Shown: positions 43,261 through 55,224 of the stretch, one piece after another
Layout: every line of letters starts with the position of its first letter
Position numbering within the stretch: position 1 is the first letter of the stretch
NCBI RefSeq assembly: GCF_006970865.1
Contig: NZ_CP035503.1
Coordinates: 1,439,001 to 1,503,000 of the forward strand
Reading direction: 5' to 3'
From: Rhodoferax sediminis
GTDB lineage: Bacteria > Pseudomonadota > Gammaproteobacteria > Burkholderiales > Burkholderiaceae_C
Length of the DNA stretch: 64,000 nt
Program-made: the position numbers and the translations under genes
Notes under the pieces: model-generated
Database searches by the model: none
What the model was told of the DNA's origin: nothing
Seen by the model: only the letters and a program-made list of their open reading frames with translations

Positions 43261-43803
43261 CTAAATGCCCCAAGGGAGTTTGGAGGCCATCATCTTCTTC
43301 CGGTCAATCCTGCGCCCGTCGACAATAAACGTTCCGTCACCAACAGCGTGAACCGTGCGCTTCTCCTTGCGTGTGGTGTCGATGTATGCGGCAACCGCCT
43401 CCAACACAACAATATTGTGCTTTTTAACGATGTCGATGACCTTGCACTCCATGTTGGCGAGGCACTCCTGAATCAAAGGCGGCCTGACGAGTTTGGCCTG
43501 CACGGGTGTGAGTTTGAACTTGGAAAACTTGTCTGTATCTGCCCCAGAGCACGTCCCTATGCCGACCACCTTATCCAGCAGGTCGACGGTGGGAATTGCA
43601 ATGACACATTCCCGATTTTTCCGCAACGCCGCGAAGGAGTGATTCCATTCACCCGTGGTGATGGCAAATACCGGAGTGAAATCCATCACCATGGTCCAGG
43701 AGATGGTCATGATGTTGTCTTTTTTTCCATCGCGGGTCGTCACGAGGACCACCGGCCCTGGCTCTATCAGAGTAAAAGCCTTGCTCAGGTTTAACTGCTG
43801 CAT
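43261..43803 (-). CDS. Flavin reductase-like FMN-binding split-barrel protein
   Basis: The 180-residue protein begins MQQLNLSKAFTLIEPGPVVL and contains NIMTISWTMVMDFTPVFAIT and ECVIAIPTVDLLDKVVGIGT, typical of the flavin reductase/flavoredoxin family with FMN-binding split barrel. It likely transfers electrons via FMN; partner unknown. GGAGGTG 5 nt upstream of the ATG ending at 43803 fixes the start. Its surroundings are eroded genes. Confidence 0.85.
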   Translation of the reverse strand: MQQLNLSKAFTLIEPGPVVLVTTRDGKKDNIMTISWTMVMDFTPVFAITTGEWNHSFAALRKNRECVIAIPTVDLLDKVVGIGTCSGADTDKFSKFKLTPVQAKLVRPPLIQECLANMECKVIDIVKKHNIVVLEAVAAYIDTTRKEKRTVHAVGDGTFIVDGRRIDRKKMMASKLPWGI

Positions 43804-43862
43804 CAGAACACCTCCGATAGTCATGCCAAGCATGCCCGTTTGATGTTACCCGCGAAGCTCAA

Positions 43863-44417
43863 TTACACCTTTCGCCTGCGCATGACAGCAATTGCGACGA
43901 GACCCAATCCAAGCAATGCAAGCGAGCCCGGCTCGGGCACATGGTTTGCTGCGGCTGTGATGAAGACATGGTTAAAGGCACCACCCCCCACCTCGGCCCG
44001 GTCTGAGCCAACATAAGCGGAAAAATCGCCCCACGTGTTGTAGCCGCGAGCCCCCACATCGCTAAAAAAACCTTCGGCCAATGCGACACCGCCGCCATAG
44101 GAGTTGGTCAAGGGCAAATGGGAGCCATTTCCATACCCGTCGTACCAGGCGAGGTGATTGACGATGGTGTCAAGCGTTGAAATCGCATACTCGTATCCGG
44201 CTGCGGCAGTTCCGAAGACGATTGCCGCGGCTTGCAAGGCGCTGTAGTCTGCAGGGTCCGTTTCCCAAGCGGGTCCTGCCCCGACGTTGTAATCGCCGAC
44301 ATAGGTCCAACTGAGGTGGTTCGAATCCTGGTACGTGTTTCCGACCACAAGTGCGGCTTGCGCTCCACCCGTGAACATTGAAATGCCAAGTACCAGTGCC
44401 GAGAGAAATCCGCGCAT
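43863..44417 (-). CDS. PEP-CTERM sorting domain protein
   Basis: The 184-residue exported protein has a signal peptide (cleavage near AQAA, residue 21) and ends with the PEP-CTERM tripartite tail: VPEPGSLALLGLGL, a hydrophobic helix and RRRK. Such proteins are processed by exosortase (EpsH) and linked to exopolysaccharide or surface display; no exosortase is in this window. The middle region has no known domain. GGAG precedes the ATG by about 5 nt. Confidence 0.88.
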   Translation of the reverse strand: MRGFLSALVLGISMFTGGAQAALVVGNTYQDSNHLSWTYVGDYNVGAGPAWETDPADYSALQAAAIVFGTAAAGYEYAISTLDTIVNHLAWYDGYGNGSHLPLTNSYGGGVALAEGFFSDVGARGYNTWGDFSAYVGSDRAEVGGGAFNHVFITAAANHVPEPGSLALLGLGLVAIAVMRRRKV

Positions 44418-44664
44418 ATACGCTCCATGTTTATTAGAAATAGGGGCAGTAATTTCTGCGCCACCGTTACCAATCCATATCTAAAAAAATATCGACACAT
44501 CTGACGTTGATCGACGACAGCCATGTTGGCCAACGAAGGCCGTCACGATGGCCAACAGTGCACGAATCATCATGTCTTGCTTCTCTCTTTTCTAACTATT
44601 GAAGGAGAAGCTCAACAAAGCGCATCGGACAAGATACATTCTGTCACGCCCCTCGGCTCATTGT

Positions 44665-45018
44665 TCAGTTACTCCGGGGGCGCCCGAGTGTTGAATGCCA
44701 AAAAGTTGGCAATATGAGCCAAAAAATCAAGGCAGTTCTGTCGGATATCGACATATTCGTCTGAGGCCCGCAGGAATGCGCGTGCGCTGACGGATTGCAG
44801 CCGTGACATTGGGCGAGGCACACACCGTCTAAAAGGTGATCCTTTCCCAGACCCCAGCCAAGACGAAATATCGCATCGCTTTCACGGAGCTGGTCGAGGC
44901 ATGCCGCTTTGTGGTCAACATCGGCTTCAATCCACATCTCGAAGCGTATTGATGGAACCCGCAGTGCACCGGCCCCGCTATTCCGTAGCAGGCCCAGGAA
45001 TCGGTGCGTGGGATGCAT
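44665..45018 (-). CDS. Possible small hypothetical protein
   Basis: This 117-residue frame starts 4 bp after the stop of the next hypothetical gene upstream and shows protein-like composition in its first half (RFEMWIEADVDHKAACLDQL). No domain is recognised. It may be the second gene of a short operon, or chance. The 247 bp between it and the PEP-CTERM gene hold no evident gene; a TGCCAA-N4-TTGGCA hairpin lies near 44697. Confidence 0.35.
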   Translation of the reverse strand: MHPTHRFLGLLRNSGAGALRVPSIRFEMWIEADVDHKAACLDQLRESDAIFRLGWGLGKDHLLDGVCLAQCHGCNPSAHAHSCGPQTNMSISDRTALIFWLILPTFWHSTLGRPRSN

Positions 45019-45022
45019 AGCG

Positions 45023-45568
45023 CTAAGGCGCCGCCTCGGGTGACGAATCTGTCTGCGTCTGCTCGAAGTTGAGCAGGGTGATATTGCCGTAGGCCGTCTC
45101 CGGAATCTCCACCGTGTAGTGCGGCGCCTTGCCCAGAATCCGCGCGAACTCTTTATGCTTGCGCCACACATCGTCGTCCAGCGCATAGAAGTCGATGGCC
45201 AGCGTGCGCGCCTTGTTGCCGGGGTCACCCATCACTGAAATCGAGCTGTCCTCCAGTGTGGCCGTGCCGCGCACGAACAGTGATGTCTCCAGTGCCAAAC
45301 CGGGGTCGTCGTCACCGAAGTGGAATGGATTCACGTCATTGGACAGGTGGAGCTGGCTGACGTGCAGATACATGGTGCGGTTCGGGCACAGACGATAAGT
45401 CTCTTCGGCACCTTCGCGCGTTTCGATGACCAACACTCCCTCGGCCTCGGCAGTCACCTTCACTGGGATGGGTTGCCCGCTCATCCGCTTGCCCGGCCCG
45501 GTTGGCTTAACGCTGCGTTCTTCCGCACTTTCTGGGCTTATTTCAATTCCAATGACTCTGTGTTTCAC
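45023..45568 (-). CDS. Hypothetical protein
   Basis: The 181-residue protein is soluble, without signal peptide or known motif; it has many beta-type segments (PIPVKVTAEAEGVLVIETRE, ALETSLFVRGTATLEDSSIS). A GTG start at 45568 is chosen because CAGGAGAAC lies just upstream; ATG at residue 29 is an alternative. I do not recognise the family. It stands alone in a decayed region. Confidence 0.6.
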   Translation of the reverse strand: MKHRVIGIEISPESAEERSVKPTGPGKRMSGQPIPVKVTAEAEGVLVIETREGAEETYRLCPNRTMYLHVSQLHLSNDVNPFHFGDDDPGLALETSLFVRGTATLEDSSISVMGDPGNKARTLAIDFYALDDDVWRKHKEFARILGKAPHYTVEIPETAYGNITLLNFEQTQTDSSPEAAP

Positions 45569-45751
45569 AAGTGTTCTCCTGTTGGTTGGAGGGCACCCAA
45601 AGGGTGTCGTGCACGGCGATGTCGTTATGAAACGCCATGTGGCGTTGCATGACTCAATCCTTTTTCGCAGCACCTCGCAGAATCAGTCTGGACTTGAATT
45701 CGGAGGGGACATGCAGGACGCGCGCTTGATAGGTTGAAGCGCAAGGGCTCC

Positions 45752-46996
45752 TTAGGTGAGTCTGCCTTCGGAAGTACCATGCCGTTCCAGCCAGCTACGT
45801 TGTGCAGCCATCACCGCAACGGCGCGTCGGCCAACGATTCTCTTAAAGACACCGGGTGCGGTGGCACCTTCGGTGTTGAACAGCACAACGCGCGAGTCGG
45901 CATCCAGCCCCAAGTTCCGGCGCATTTCGGTGTTGCCAATCAATGCTTGCAGGGCTGCCAGGCCTGCGGCACCGGACTCGCCGCTAACCATGGGGATGTC
46001 ACCCGCTGCGCCATCCGCCAGATCCCTCATGGCGGCCTCGGCTTGTGCGTCAGTGACGGTCATGAACATGTCCACCGTGGGCTGCAGAAAGCGCCAGGCC
46101 AGCGGTGACGTTTCCCCACAGGCGAGACCCGCCATCACCGAATCGACCGTACCGGTTGCACGCGAGGCGCATCCCCGCAATGCGCTTTGATAAAGGCAGT
46201 CGGCCTGCTCCGGCTCGACGACGATGAATGTCGGGCGGTTGGCGCCATACCGCTCCCAGAAATGGCTGACCACGCCAGCGGCCAGACCACCCACGCCGCC
46301 CTGCAAAATGACGTGGGTAAATGGGCAATGTGAACCCCCCGGGGAGTCCTCCAGCAACTCGTCGACGAGGACGCCGTAGCCTTGCATCACATCACGGGGG
46401 ATCTCCTCATAGCCCTCGTAGGACGTGTCGGAAACCACCTCCCAGCCATTCGTGGCGGCAAGGCGTGCTGCCTCCGCTACCGACTCGTCGTAGTTGCCGG
46501 CGATGCGGGTGATTTCGGCGTCGAAAGCGGCAATGGCGTCCTCCCGCTCCTGACTGACATGGGCGTGCAGCACGATGACGCAGCGGCAACCAATGCTCTG
46601 GGCCGCGGCTGCCAGGGCGCGACCATGATTGCCATCGGTTGCACTGATGACGAAAAAGTCCTGCAGTTGCCTGGCGTGCAAACCTGCCAGCAGGTCCGCC
46701 GCGTTCCAGGCTTGGTCTGGCCAACGGCGAAGCACGAGTCGCAACAGTGCGATAGGGGCGCCCAGGGCTTTGAAGCTACCCAGCTCGGACCGCTTTGACT
46801 CATCCTTCACATGGAGTGAGCCAACTTTAAGAGCCGCTGCCAGCTTCGGCAGGCGCCATGCAGGGGTTGGCGTTGGGGCCAAACGGTTCCATGTGGACAA
46901 CCAGGAGCGACTCTCGTGCCCTGCGGCAATGCTCATCACCTTCAGCAGGTCAGCGTCATAAGGGCGGCGAATTGCCTGGGGGTTTAGCAGGTGCAT
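45752..46996 (-). CDS. dpaL: Diaminopropionate ammonia-lyase
   Basis: The 414-residue fold-type II PLP enzyme splits 2,3-diaminopropionate (or serine) to pyruvate and ammonia. The PLP Lys is in LHVKDESKRSELGSFKALG (family: GSFKALG), followed by FFVISATDGNHGRALAAAA. The PLP phosphate loop and C-terminal MVSGESGAAGLAAL agree. The start at 46996 lies one base after the stop of the truncated M20 peptidase gene, as in the E. coli ygeX-ygeY pairing. Confidence 0.9.
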   Translation of the reverse strand: MHLLNPQAIRRPYDADLLKVMSIAAGHESRSWLSTWNRLAPTPTPAWRLPKLAAALKVGSLHVKDESKRSELGSFKALGAPIALLRLVLRRWPDQAWNAADLLAGLHARQLQDFFVISATDGNHGRALAAAAQSIGCRCVIVLHAHVSQEREDAIAAFDAEITRIAGNYDESVAEAARLAATNGWEVVSDTSYEGYEEIPRDVMQGYGVLVDELLEDSPGGSHCPFTHVILQGGVGGLAAGVVSHFWERYGANRPTFIVVEPEQADCLYQSALRGCASRATGTVDSVMAGLACGETSPLAWRFLQPTVDMFMTVTDAQAEAAMRDLADGAAGDIPMVSGESGAAGLAALQALIGNTEMRRNLGLDADSRVVLFNTEGATAPGVFKRIVGRRAVAVMAAQRSWLERHGTSEGRLT

Positions 46997-46997
46997 T

Positions 46998-47456
46998 TCA
47001 GACCTTGAGTGGGTGGGTTTTTGGCAGACGGACTCGCGCAAGTTCGACGAAATAGCGGGCTCCCAGCGGGACGACGAGGTCGTTGAAGTCGTATTTGGCA
47101 TTGTGCAATGGCGTTGCACCTGGACTGTCCCCATCTCCGTTGTCGATGAAGACAAAAGCACCCGGCAATACCTTCAGGAAGGCACCGAAGTCTTCCGAAA
47201 TCATCATGGCCGGCACGTTGGCATCGACGTTCCCGGCACCGACCACGGCGCTTGCGGCTGCAACGGCCACAGGCACGCACTGCGGCCAGTTCACCGTAGG
47301 AGCGAACTCATGGGTGTACTCCACGCTGCCGGTTGCACCGTGTGCGCGGCAGATTCCGTCGCACAGCTCGCGCATCCGTCGCTCAAGGAGGGCCTGCACG
47401 TCGGGCGAATAGCTCCGGGCTTGTGGGGTAGGCCCCATGCTAAACGCTGACCTCAT
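46998..47456 (-). pseudogene. M20 family amidohydrolase, C-terminal fragment
   Basis: Only the last 140 or so residues of a roughly 390-residue M20 peptidase are present (RSYSPDVQALLERRMRELCD, then PAMMISEDFGAFLKVLPGAF and NDGDGDSPGATPLHN with a metal ligand). The N-terminal zinc site (HxD) and much of the dimer domain are missing. Some starting residues do not fit the family. It may be translated but should be inactive. Confidence 0.75.
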
Positions 47457-47508
47457 GAGCGACCAGTGAGCTATTTACAGTGCTCCGACGGGGCCGGCTG
47501 CCGTTCGT

Positions 47509-47865
47509 TCAACCGCAGCGTATGACGTCAAAGCCTTCGTCCGGCGTTGGCGCAACGAAATGACGGGTGATTTGGTCGAACTCCGCCTCCATCGTTTCAA
47601 AGGGGTGTTCTCCTGAGGCGTTGCGAGCGCGCAGGCGGCCCTTGCAAACTTCGTCGGAGACGTCCAGGAAGTGCAGGACATGGGACGCACCTGCTTTCTC
47701 GAAGATGCCGCGGGTCCAAGCTCTTGTGCTGGGGGTGTTTGCGGGGAAATCGAGCACGACCGACATGCCGGCGGTGAGCAGCGCCTGGATGTGGCCGGCC
47801 ATCGCTGCACGCAACCTGCCGCCGGCCCCCATCTTTCCGCAAACCATGTGAAGCACCACTGGCAT
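47509..47865 (-). pseudogene. P-loop NTPase/kinase with Walker A deleted
   Basis: The 118-residue frame starts VVLHMVCGKMGAG, where the next residues should be K-S/T of the Walker A motif, but jumps directly to GRLRAAMAGHIQALLTAGMS. About 40-50 residues are probably missing in frame. The remainder (VVLDFPANTPSTRAWTRGIF, FLDVSDEVCKGRLRARN) matches the zeta-toxin/AAA kinase-like family. Nucleotide binding must be lost. Confidence 0.7.
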
Positions 47866-47893
47866 GGAAAAGGCCCTGGAGTTCTGCGTCGTT

Positions 47894-50857
<2,964 letters not shown>

Positions 50858-50863
50858 ATGGCT

Positions 50864-51253
50864 TCAGGCGTTGTCGGAAAAACTGGTGTAGCTGGTCTCG
50901 TCCATCAACGCATCGAACTGCGTCGCATCGACCAGCCGGGCCTTGAAAAACCAGCCGGCGCCGAGCGGGTCGCTGTTGGCCAGGCTCGGGTCGGCGCGCA
51001 GGGCTTCGTTGACTTCGGTGATCACGCCCGACACCGGCATGTAGACGTCGGCCGCGGCCTTGACGGATTCGACCACGCCGGCCACTTCCTTTTGCGCAAA
51101 CGACTTGCCGACTTCGGGCAGGTCGACGAATACCACGTCGCCCAGCGCGTCCTGCGCATGGGTGGTGATGCCGACGGTAACGATGGCCCCTGCGGTAGCG
51201 GCGCCGCCGCCTTCAACGCTGAGCCACTCATGGTCTTCGGTGTACTTGATCAT
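50864..51253 (-). CDS. gcvH: Glycine cleavage system H protein
   Basis: The 129-residue carrier protein has the lipoyl lysine in [17 protein letters not shown], and the normal start [11 protein letters not shown]. It shuttles the aminomethyl group between GcvP and GcvT and then hydride to Lpd. It lies 24 bp after gcvT and 6 bp before gcvP, in the riboswitch-controlled operon. Confidence 0.96.
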   Translation of the reverse strand: MIKYTEDHEWLSVEGGGAATAGAIVTVGITTHAQDALGDVVFVDLPEVGKSFAQKEVAGVVESVKAAADVYMPVSGVITEVNEALRADPSLANSDPLGAGWFFKARLVDATQFDALMDETSYTSFSDNA

Positions 51254-51569
51254 TTGTTTTCTCCAAAAAAACTGAGGTTAACCGCGGAAGTATCGGGTCG
51301 GAACAAAGGGCATGGCGGTCACTTCCATCGGCACCGGCTTGCCGCGCACGATGGCGTTGATGCGGGTGCCCAGGGTGGCGCACTCCGTGCTCACATAGCC
51401 CATCGCCACCGGTTTGTCGATGCTGGGCCCGAGCAGGCCGCTGGTGACTTCGCCGATGCGCCGGCCGGCCGCATCCTGCAGCTCGCTGTGGTCGCGCACC
51501 GGAATCCGCTCCAGCGCCACCAGCCCTACACGTTTCGTGGCTGGAGCCGCCGCGCCAACTTGCAGTTGC

Positions 51570-51586
51570 GCTAGTATTTTCGTAGC
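51570..51586. repeat. 17-nt GCTA near-palindrome inside gcvT
   Basis: GCTAGTATTTTCGTAGC; on the minus strand it encodes ATKILA. Same element type as at 49560. Confidence 0.55.
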
Positions 51587-52077
51587 GCCCGGAAAACCGC
51601 CGGCACGCGCGCCACCGGCGCGGCGCACCTTCTGCATGGCCCAGTTCAGGCCGGCTTGCACCGGCGTGGTGGTGGCGTCGATATCGTTGCCGTACAGGCA
51701 CAGGCCGGCCTCCAGCCGCAGCGAATTGCGCGCGCCCAGGCCGACGGGCAAGACCCCGGGCTGCGCGAGCAGGGCGCGCGCCAGGGTCTCGGCCTGCGTG
51801 GCCGGTACCGAGATTTCAAAACCGTCTTCGCCGGTGTAGCCGCTGCGGGTCAGGAAGCAGTCGCAGCCCGCGACGCTGAAGCGCCCGCCGGTCATGAACA
51901 CCAGCTTTTCCACGCCGGGCGCGAGCTTTGAGAGGACCGTCGCGGCCTGCGGGCCCTGCAGCGCCAGCAGCGCCATCCCCGGCATCGGAATCACCTGGCA
52001 GCGCGCGCCGATCTTCTGCTGGATGTGCGCGATGTCGGCCACCTTGCAGGCGCCGTTGACAATCACGAGAATGTCGC

Positions 52078-52147
52078 CCCCACGCTCGCCCACTGCGTGT
52101 GGCTCGCTGCCCCCGGGGGGGCCTTCGCGCCTTGGGACGGCCCGGCG
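52078..52147 (-). repeat. Dispersed palindromic element E2 inside gcvT
   Basis: Inverted relative to E1. Shared blocks are GGGCCG-CCC, a C-run/G-run core, CACACG-AGTG and GTGGGGG. The core reads C7G5 against E1's CCCCCTCGGGGGG, one base shorter, which causes the gcvT frameshift. Confidence 0.75.
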
Positions 52148-52544
52148 GCGCTCATATCGTCCCCGCGCTTGATGAACATCAGGTCGTCCATGATGCCGCC
52201 CTCGTCATTGAGCAGCAGGCCATAGCGCTGCTTGCCCGCGGGCAGGTCGATCACGTCCACCGGCATCAGGGTTTCAAACGCGGCTGCGGCGTCGGGTCCG
52301 ACCAGGCGCAACTGGCCCATGTGCGAGACGTCGAACAGGCCGGCGGCCTGGCGCGTGTGCAGGTGCTCAGCCATCAGGCCGCTCGGGTATTGCACCGGCA
52401 TGGAATAGCCGGCAAACGGCACCATGCGGGCCCCAAGTTCGACGTGCAGGTCGTTCAGCGGCGTTTTCAAGAGCGGGGCGTCAGTGGCGGGCATGGCGTT
52501 CTCCAGGGGGCAAATCAAACACCGGGCCCAAGGCCTGGCGAGCT

Positions 52545-52765
52545 GCCCCGCTGTCCGCTTTACCTGAGAGATTCGCCTGGCGATGCAGGGTTGCTCCTTC
52601 GGTGGATCGCTGCCTGCCTGTGCTGGGCAGCGACCTCTCTCCAGTGGGGGCGCCGACGGTTGCCCGTCGGCGTTTGTCAGTCCTTTTGCCTGAGCGTTCA
52701 GACCATCATTGTGGATGCTTCCTGCGCCTTCGGCGGTTTTCTGCGAGAAAACTCTCTTCTGACAG
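52545..52765 (-). ncRNA. Tandem glycine riboswitch
   Basis: Two glycine aptamers precede gcvT. The 5' one (about 52765-52678) has GAAGAGAG, CGCCGAAGGCGCAGG and GCTCAGGCAAAAGGAC with a P1 formed by TGTCAG/CTGACA. The 3' one (about 52645-52545) has CTGGAGAGAGG, CACCGAAGGAGCAA and GAATCTCTCAGGTAAAGCGG. These match the known conserved glycine-riboswitch segments. In this class glycine turns on the downstream gcv operon. An extra 9-bp hairpin with a GCAA loop (52651-52672) lies between the aptamers. Confidence 0.92.
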
Positions 52766-52770
52766 GCGCG

Positions 52771-52776
52771 ATTCTA
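52771..52776 (-). promoter_or_regulatory. Likely -10 box of the gcv operon
   Basis: TAGAAT on the minus strand, 6-8 bp before the first aptamer, fits a -10 element with transcription starting at the riboswitch. The -35 region is poor. It lies in the 45-bp gap after denD. Confidence 0.45.
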
Positions 52777-52813
52777 CCCAACTGGCCGGCACGCACGGCG
52801 GCGGGCGCGCCGC

Positions 52814-53839
52814 TTACGGCCGCAGCGCGAGCGTGACGGCCTGCGGGTTCTCGCGCGCGTACTCGCGAATAATGGCCTCGAAGCTGTCGTCGGGCAGCAG
52901 GCCCAGTTCGCGGGCGCGCGCCGCGTTGACGTTGGCGGGCCAGGTCGCCACGATCTTGCGAATTACCGGGTCGGGCGTCCAGTCGATCAGCGCGCTGGCC
53001 GCTTTGCCGGCCACCCGCTCCAGTGCAGCCGCCATCTCGCCAACCGTGGTTGTGAGCGCGGGCAGGTTGATGGCGGTGCGCGGGCCCCAATCCGCGTCAC
53101 TGGCCTCGGCGGCGCGAATCAGGCCCTTGACGGTGCGCCCCGGGGATGACAGCGCGACTGCCGTGTCCGGCGGCACCGGGCACGGCGCCTTCACGCCGGC
53201 CAGCGGTTCGCGGATCATGCCGCTGAAAAAACTCGATGCCGCGCCATTGGGTTTGCCCGGGCGCACGCTCACGGTCATCAGGCGCACGTTGCGGGCGCGG
53301 ATGAAACCCTTGCGGCCATAGTCCGCCATCAACTGCTCGCCGATGAATTTCTGGATGCCATAGCTGGTTTGCGGCGTCGGCAGCGTCATATCTGTCAGCA
53401 CGGGGGGCGCCGGCTGCCCGGGTGAGTCGCCAAACACCGCCAGCGAACTGGCGAACACTACGGTAGGGGCGCTCCCCAATGCGCGGCACGCCTCCAGGAG
53501 CGCGCGTGTGGCGTCCAGGTTGCTGCGCATGCCGAGGTCGAAATCGGCCTCGCATTCTCCGCTGACCGCGGCCGCCAGATGAAAAATGATAGCGGCATCT
53601 GAAGGAATGGCGCCGGTTTGGGCCCGATCAGGCTTGAGAAGTTCATTGAGGTCGCCGACCGCGGCGGTAACGCGCGCATCGGCCATCAGGTCGGTCGCCG
53701 GTGCGACCCGGTCCACCAGCGTGAGCCGGGTGATGGGCTGCGGCGCAGCGCCGGCCAGCGACAACTGCCCTTGCTGGAGCAGGGTGCGGGCCAGCCGTGC
53801 GCCCAAAAATCCGGCGCCGCCGGTGATCACGATGTTCAT
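52814..53839 (-). CDS. denD: D-erythronate dehydrogenase-like NAD-dependent epimerase/dehydratase
   Basis: The 341-residue extended SDR has NIVITGGAGFLGARLARTLL for NAD and the catalytic SYGIQK (YxxxK). The whole sequence, including SECEADFDLGMRSNLDATRA-like and RLMTVSVRPGKPNGAASSFF blocks, resembles DenD, which oxidises D-erythronate to 2-oxotetronate. Its start overlaps the TAXI gene by four bases (ATGA). Other otnK/otnC partners are not in the window, so the pathway is uncertain. Confidence 0.85.
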   Translation of the reverse strand: MNIVITGGAGFLGARLARTLLQQGQLSLAGAAPQPITRLTLVDRVAPATDLMADARVTAAVGDLNELLKPDRAQTGAIPSDAAIIFHLAAAVSGECEADFDLGMRSNLDATRALLEACRALGSAPTVVFASSLAVFGDSPGQPAPPVLTDMTLPTPQTSYGIQKFIGEQLMADYGRKGFIRARNVRLMTVSVRPGKPNGAASSFFSGMIREPLAGVKAPCPVPPDTAVALSSPGRTVKGLIRAAEASDADWGPRTAINLPALTTTVGEMAAALERVAGKAASALIDWTPDPVIRKIVATWPANVNAARARELGLLPDDSFEAIIREYARENPQAVTLALRP

Positions 53840-55194
53840 GGTGAGGAGTGCTCCGTGGGGTGGTTGATTTGCCTGTCGATCTGGGCGCGTACGTAGTCGA
53901 CATGCTGGCGCAAAGTGTAGACCCGATCGGAAAAATCCAGCGGGAATTTGGCGTGGGCAACATCGCTTTCAATCCGGTCGAGCTGGGCGTGCGCGCGCTC
54001 GCGCCCGGCGTCGTCGAGTACCCGCGATGCCAGTTCCCGTTCCAGATACTTCAGCTCGCCGTAGCGGCGGAACAGCCGGCTTTGCTGCTTCCAGTGGAAC
54101 AGCGGCGGCAGGATTCGCAGCAGCGGCACCAGGATCGCCAGCAGCGGCACCAGCAGCAGGATCAGGCGCTGCACAAAGATGGCGGCCCAGAACGGCAGGT
54201 ATTGCTGCAGGAACGGGCGTCCGCTGCGAAAGTAATGATCGGCCTCTTCGGCCAGCGGAAAGTCGGTTGCCATGGGGCTCGGAAAATCGCCGGGCCGGTT
54301 CAGCAGGCTCGCGCCGTGATGGATTCGCGTGGCGGCCTCCAGCAGCAGGTAGGCCAGCGCGGGGTGCAGGCTCGGGGCGATCACCAGATTCGCGGTGGTG
54401 GCGAGCAGGGCGACGTCCTGCGGTGGCAAGTTGTGCTGCGGGTCCACCGACCCGCGCTTGAGGCTGATGCTCTGGAAATAGGGGAAGCGGCGCGCCAGCC
54501 CCTCGGTCTGCACCAGCGAGGCCAGGTGCAGGGCGGGGTTGGCCAGCAACCGCTGCACGGCTGGCGCCTGCGGCGCGGCGACCATGATGGTGGCGTCGAT
54601 CTGGTGGTGCTCCAGCTCAGCTGCAGCGGCCAGGCCGCCCTCGTTGACCAGCGCGGTGCCGCCCCGCGGCTGCCCCTGGGGATCGATCACCCCATAGGCT
54701 CTCAAAAGGTCCACGGCGACCTTGTAATTGCCGCTGCCCGCCACGCCCACCGCCACACGCTTGCCGGTGAGCGCGCTCAAGCCGCCCGACAAATCCAGCG
54801 TGTGCGAAAAGATCCAGACCGGCTCGAATCCGATGGTGGCCAGCGAACGCAGCGGCGTGTCGTCGGCCTGCTTTTGCAGACCCCGCGTGAGCGGGCCGAG
54901 CCCGCCCTGCACAAACGCCACCGAGGTGGTGCCGTCGTTCAGGCGCTGCAGGTTTTCCACCGCGCCGCTCGAGGGCTGCAGCACCAGATTAATGCCGTTG
55001 GCCTTGAGGATGCGCTGGTACTTCAGCCCGAACTGGTAGTAGGCCCCGTCGGCCGCACCCGTGCTCATGGTAAGCAGGCGCGGTGGCCAGGGACTGACAA
55101 CATGCAACACACCCCAAGTCAGGACGGCAATCAGCGCGGCCAGGACGGCCCACAGTGTCAGCCACTTGCGGTTCATCGACGCGGGCACATGCAT
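53836..55194 (-). CDS. TAXI family TRAP-type solute-binding protein with membrane extension
   Basis: The 452-residue protein has an N-terminal membrane segment (LTLWAVLAALIAVLTWGVL), then a TAXI binding domain (TMSTGAADGAYYQFGLKYQR, LVLQPSSGAVENLQRL, TSVAFVQGGLGPLTRG). After residue 340 it adds two or so hydrophobic segments (LILLLVPLLAILVPLLRILP) and a charged coiled-coil tail, unlike the usual 330-residue periplasmic protein. No TRAP permease is adjacent. It is coupled to denD by an ATGA overlap and follows the ETF-QO gene by 30 bp. Confidence 0.82.
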   Translation of the reverse strand: MHVPASMNRKWLTLWAVLAALIAVLTWGVLHVVSPWPPRLLTMSTGAADGAYYQFGLKYQRILKANGINLVLQPSSGAVENLQRLNDGTTSVAFVQGGLGPLTRGLQKQADDTPLRSLATIGFEPVWIFSHTLDLSGGLSALTGKRVAVGVAGSGNYKVAVDLLRAYGVIDPQGQPRGGTALVNEGGLAAAAELEHHQIDATIMVAAPQAPAVQRLLANPALHLASLVQTEGLARRFPYFQSISLKRGSVDPQHNLPPQDVALLATTANLVIAPSLHPALAYLLLEAATRIHHGASLLNRPGDFPSPMATDFPLAEEADHYFRSGRPFLQQYLPFWAAIFVQRLILLLVPLLAILVPLLRILPPLFHWKQQSRLFRRYGELKYLERELASRVLDDAGRERAHAQLDRIESDVAHAKFPLDFSDRVYTLRQHVDYVRAQIDRQINHPTEHSSP

Positions 55195-55224
55195 GGCAAC
55201 AAGAATGCGCTGGCGCCGCGGCGC

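Larger units (their letters stand above)
51278..52494 (-). pseudogene. gcvT: Glycine cleavage T protein, frame broken by a repeat insertion
   Basis: The first part (LLKTPLNDLHVELGARMVPF to LMFIKRGDD) and the rest (ILVIVNGACKVADIAHIQQK onward) are both normal GcvT, the aminomethyltransferase that makes methylene-THF. Between them sits an 83-nt insertion consisting of repeat E2. One base more would make it 84 nt (28 codons) and keep the frame; E2 has exactly one base fewer than E1 in its G/C core. So the gene is either freshly broken or intact with a sequence error in a C7G5 run. A 17-nt GCTA repeat at 51570 is also in the coding part. Confidence 0.85.
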
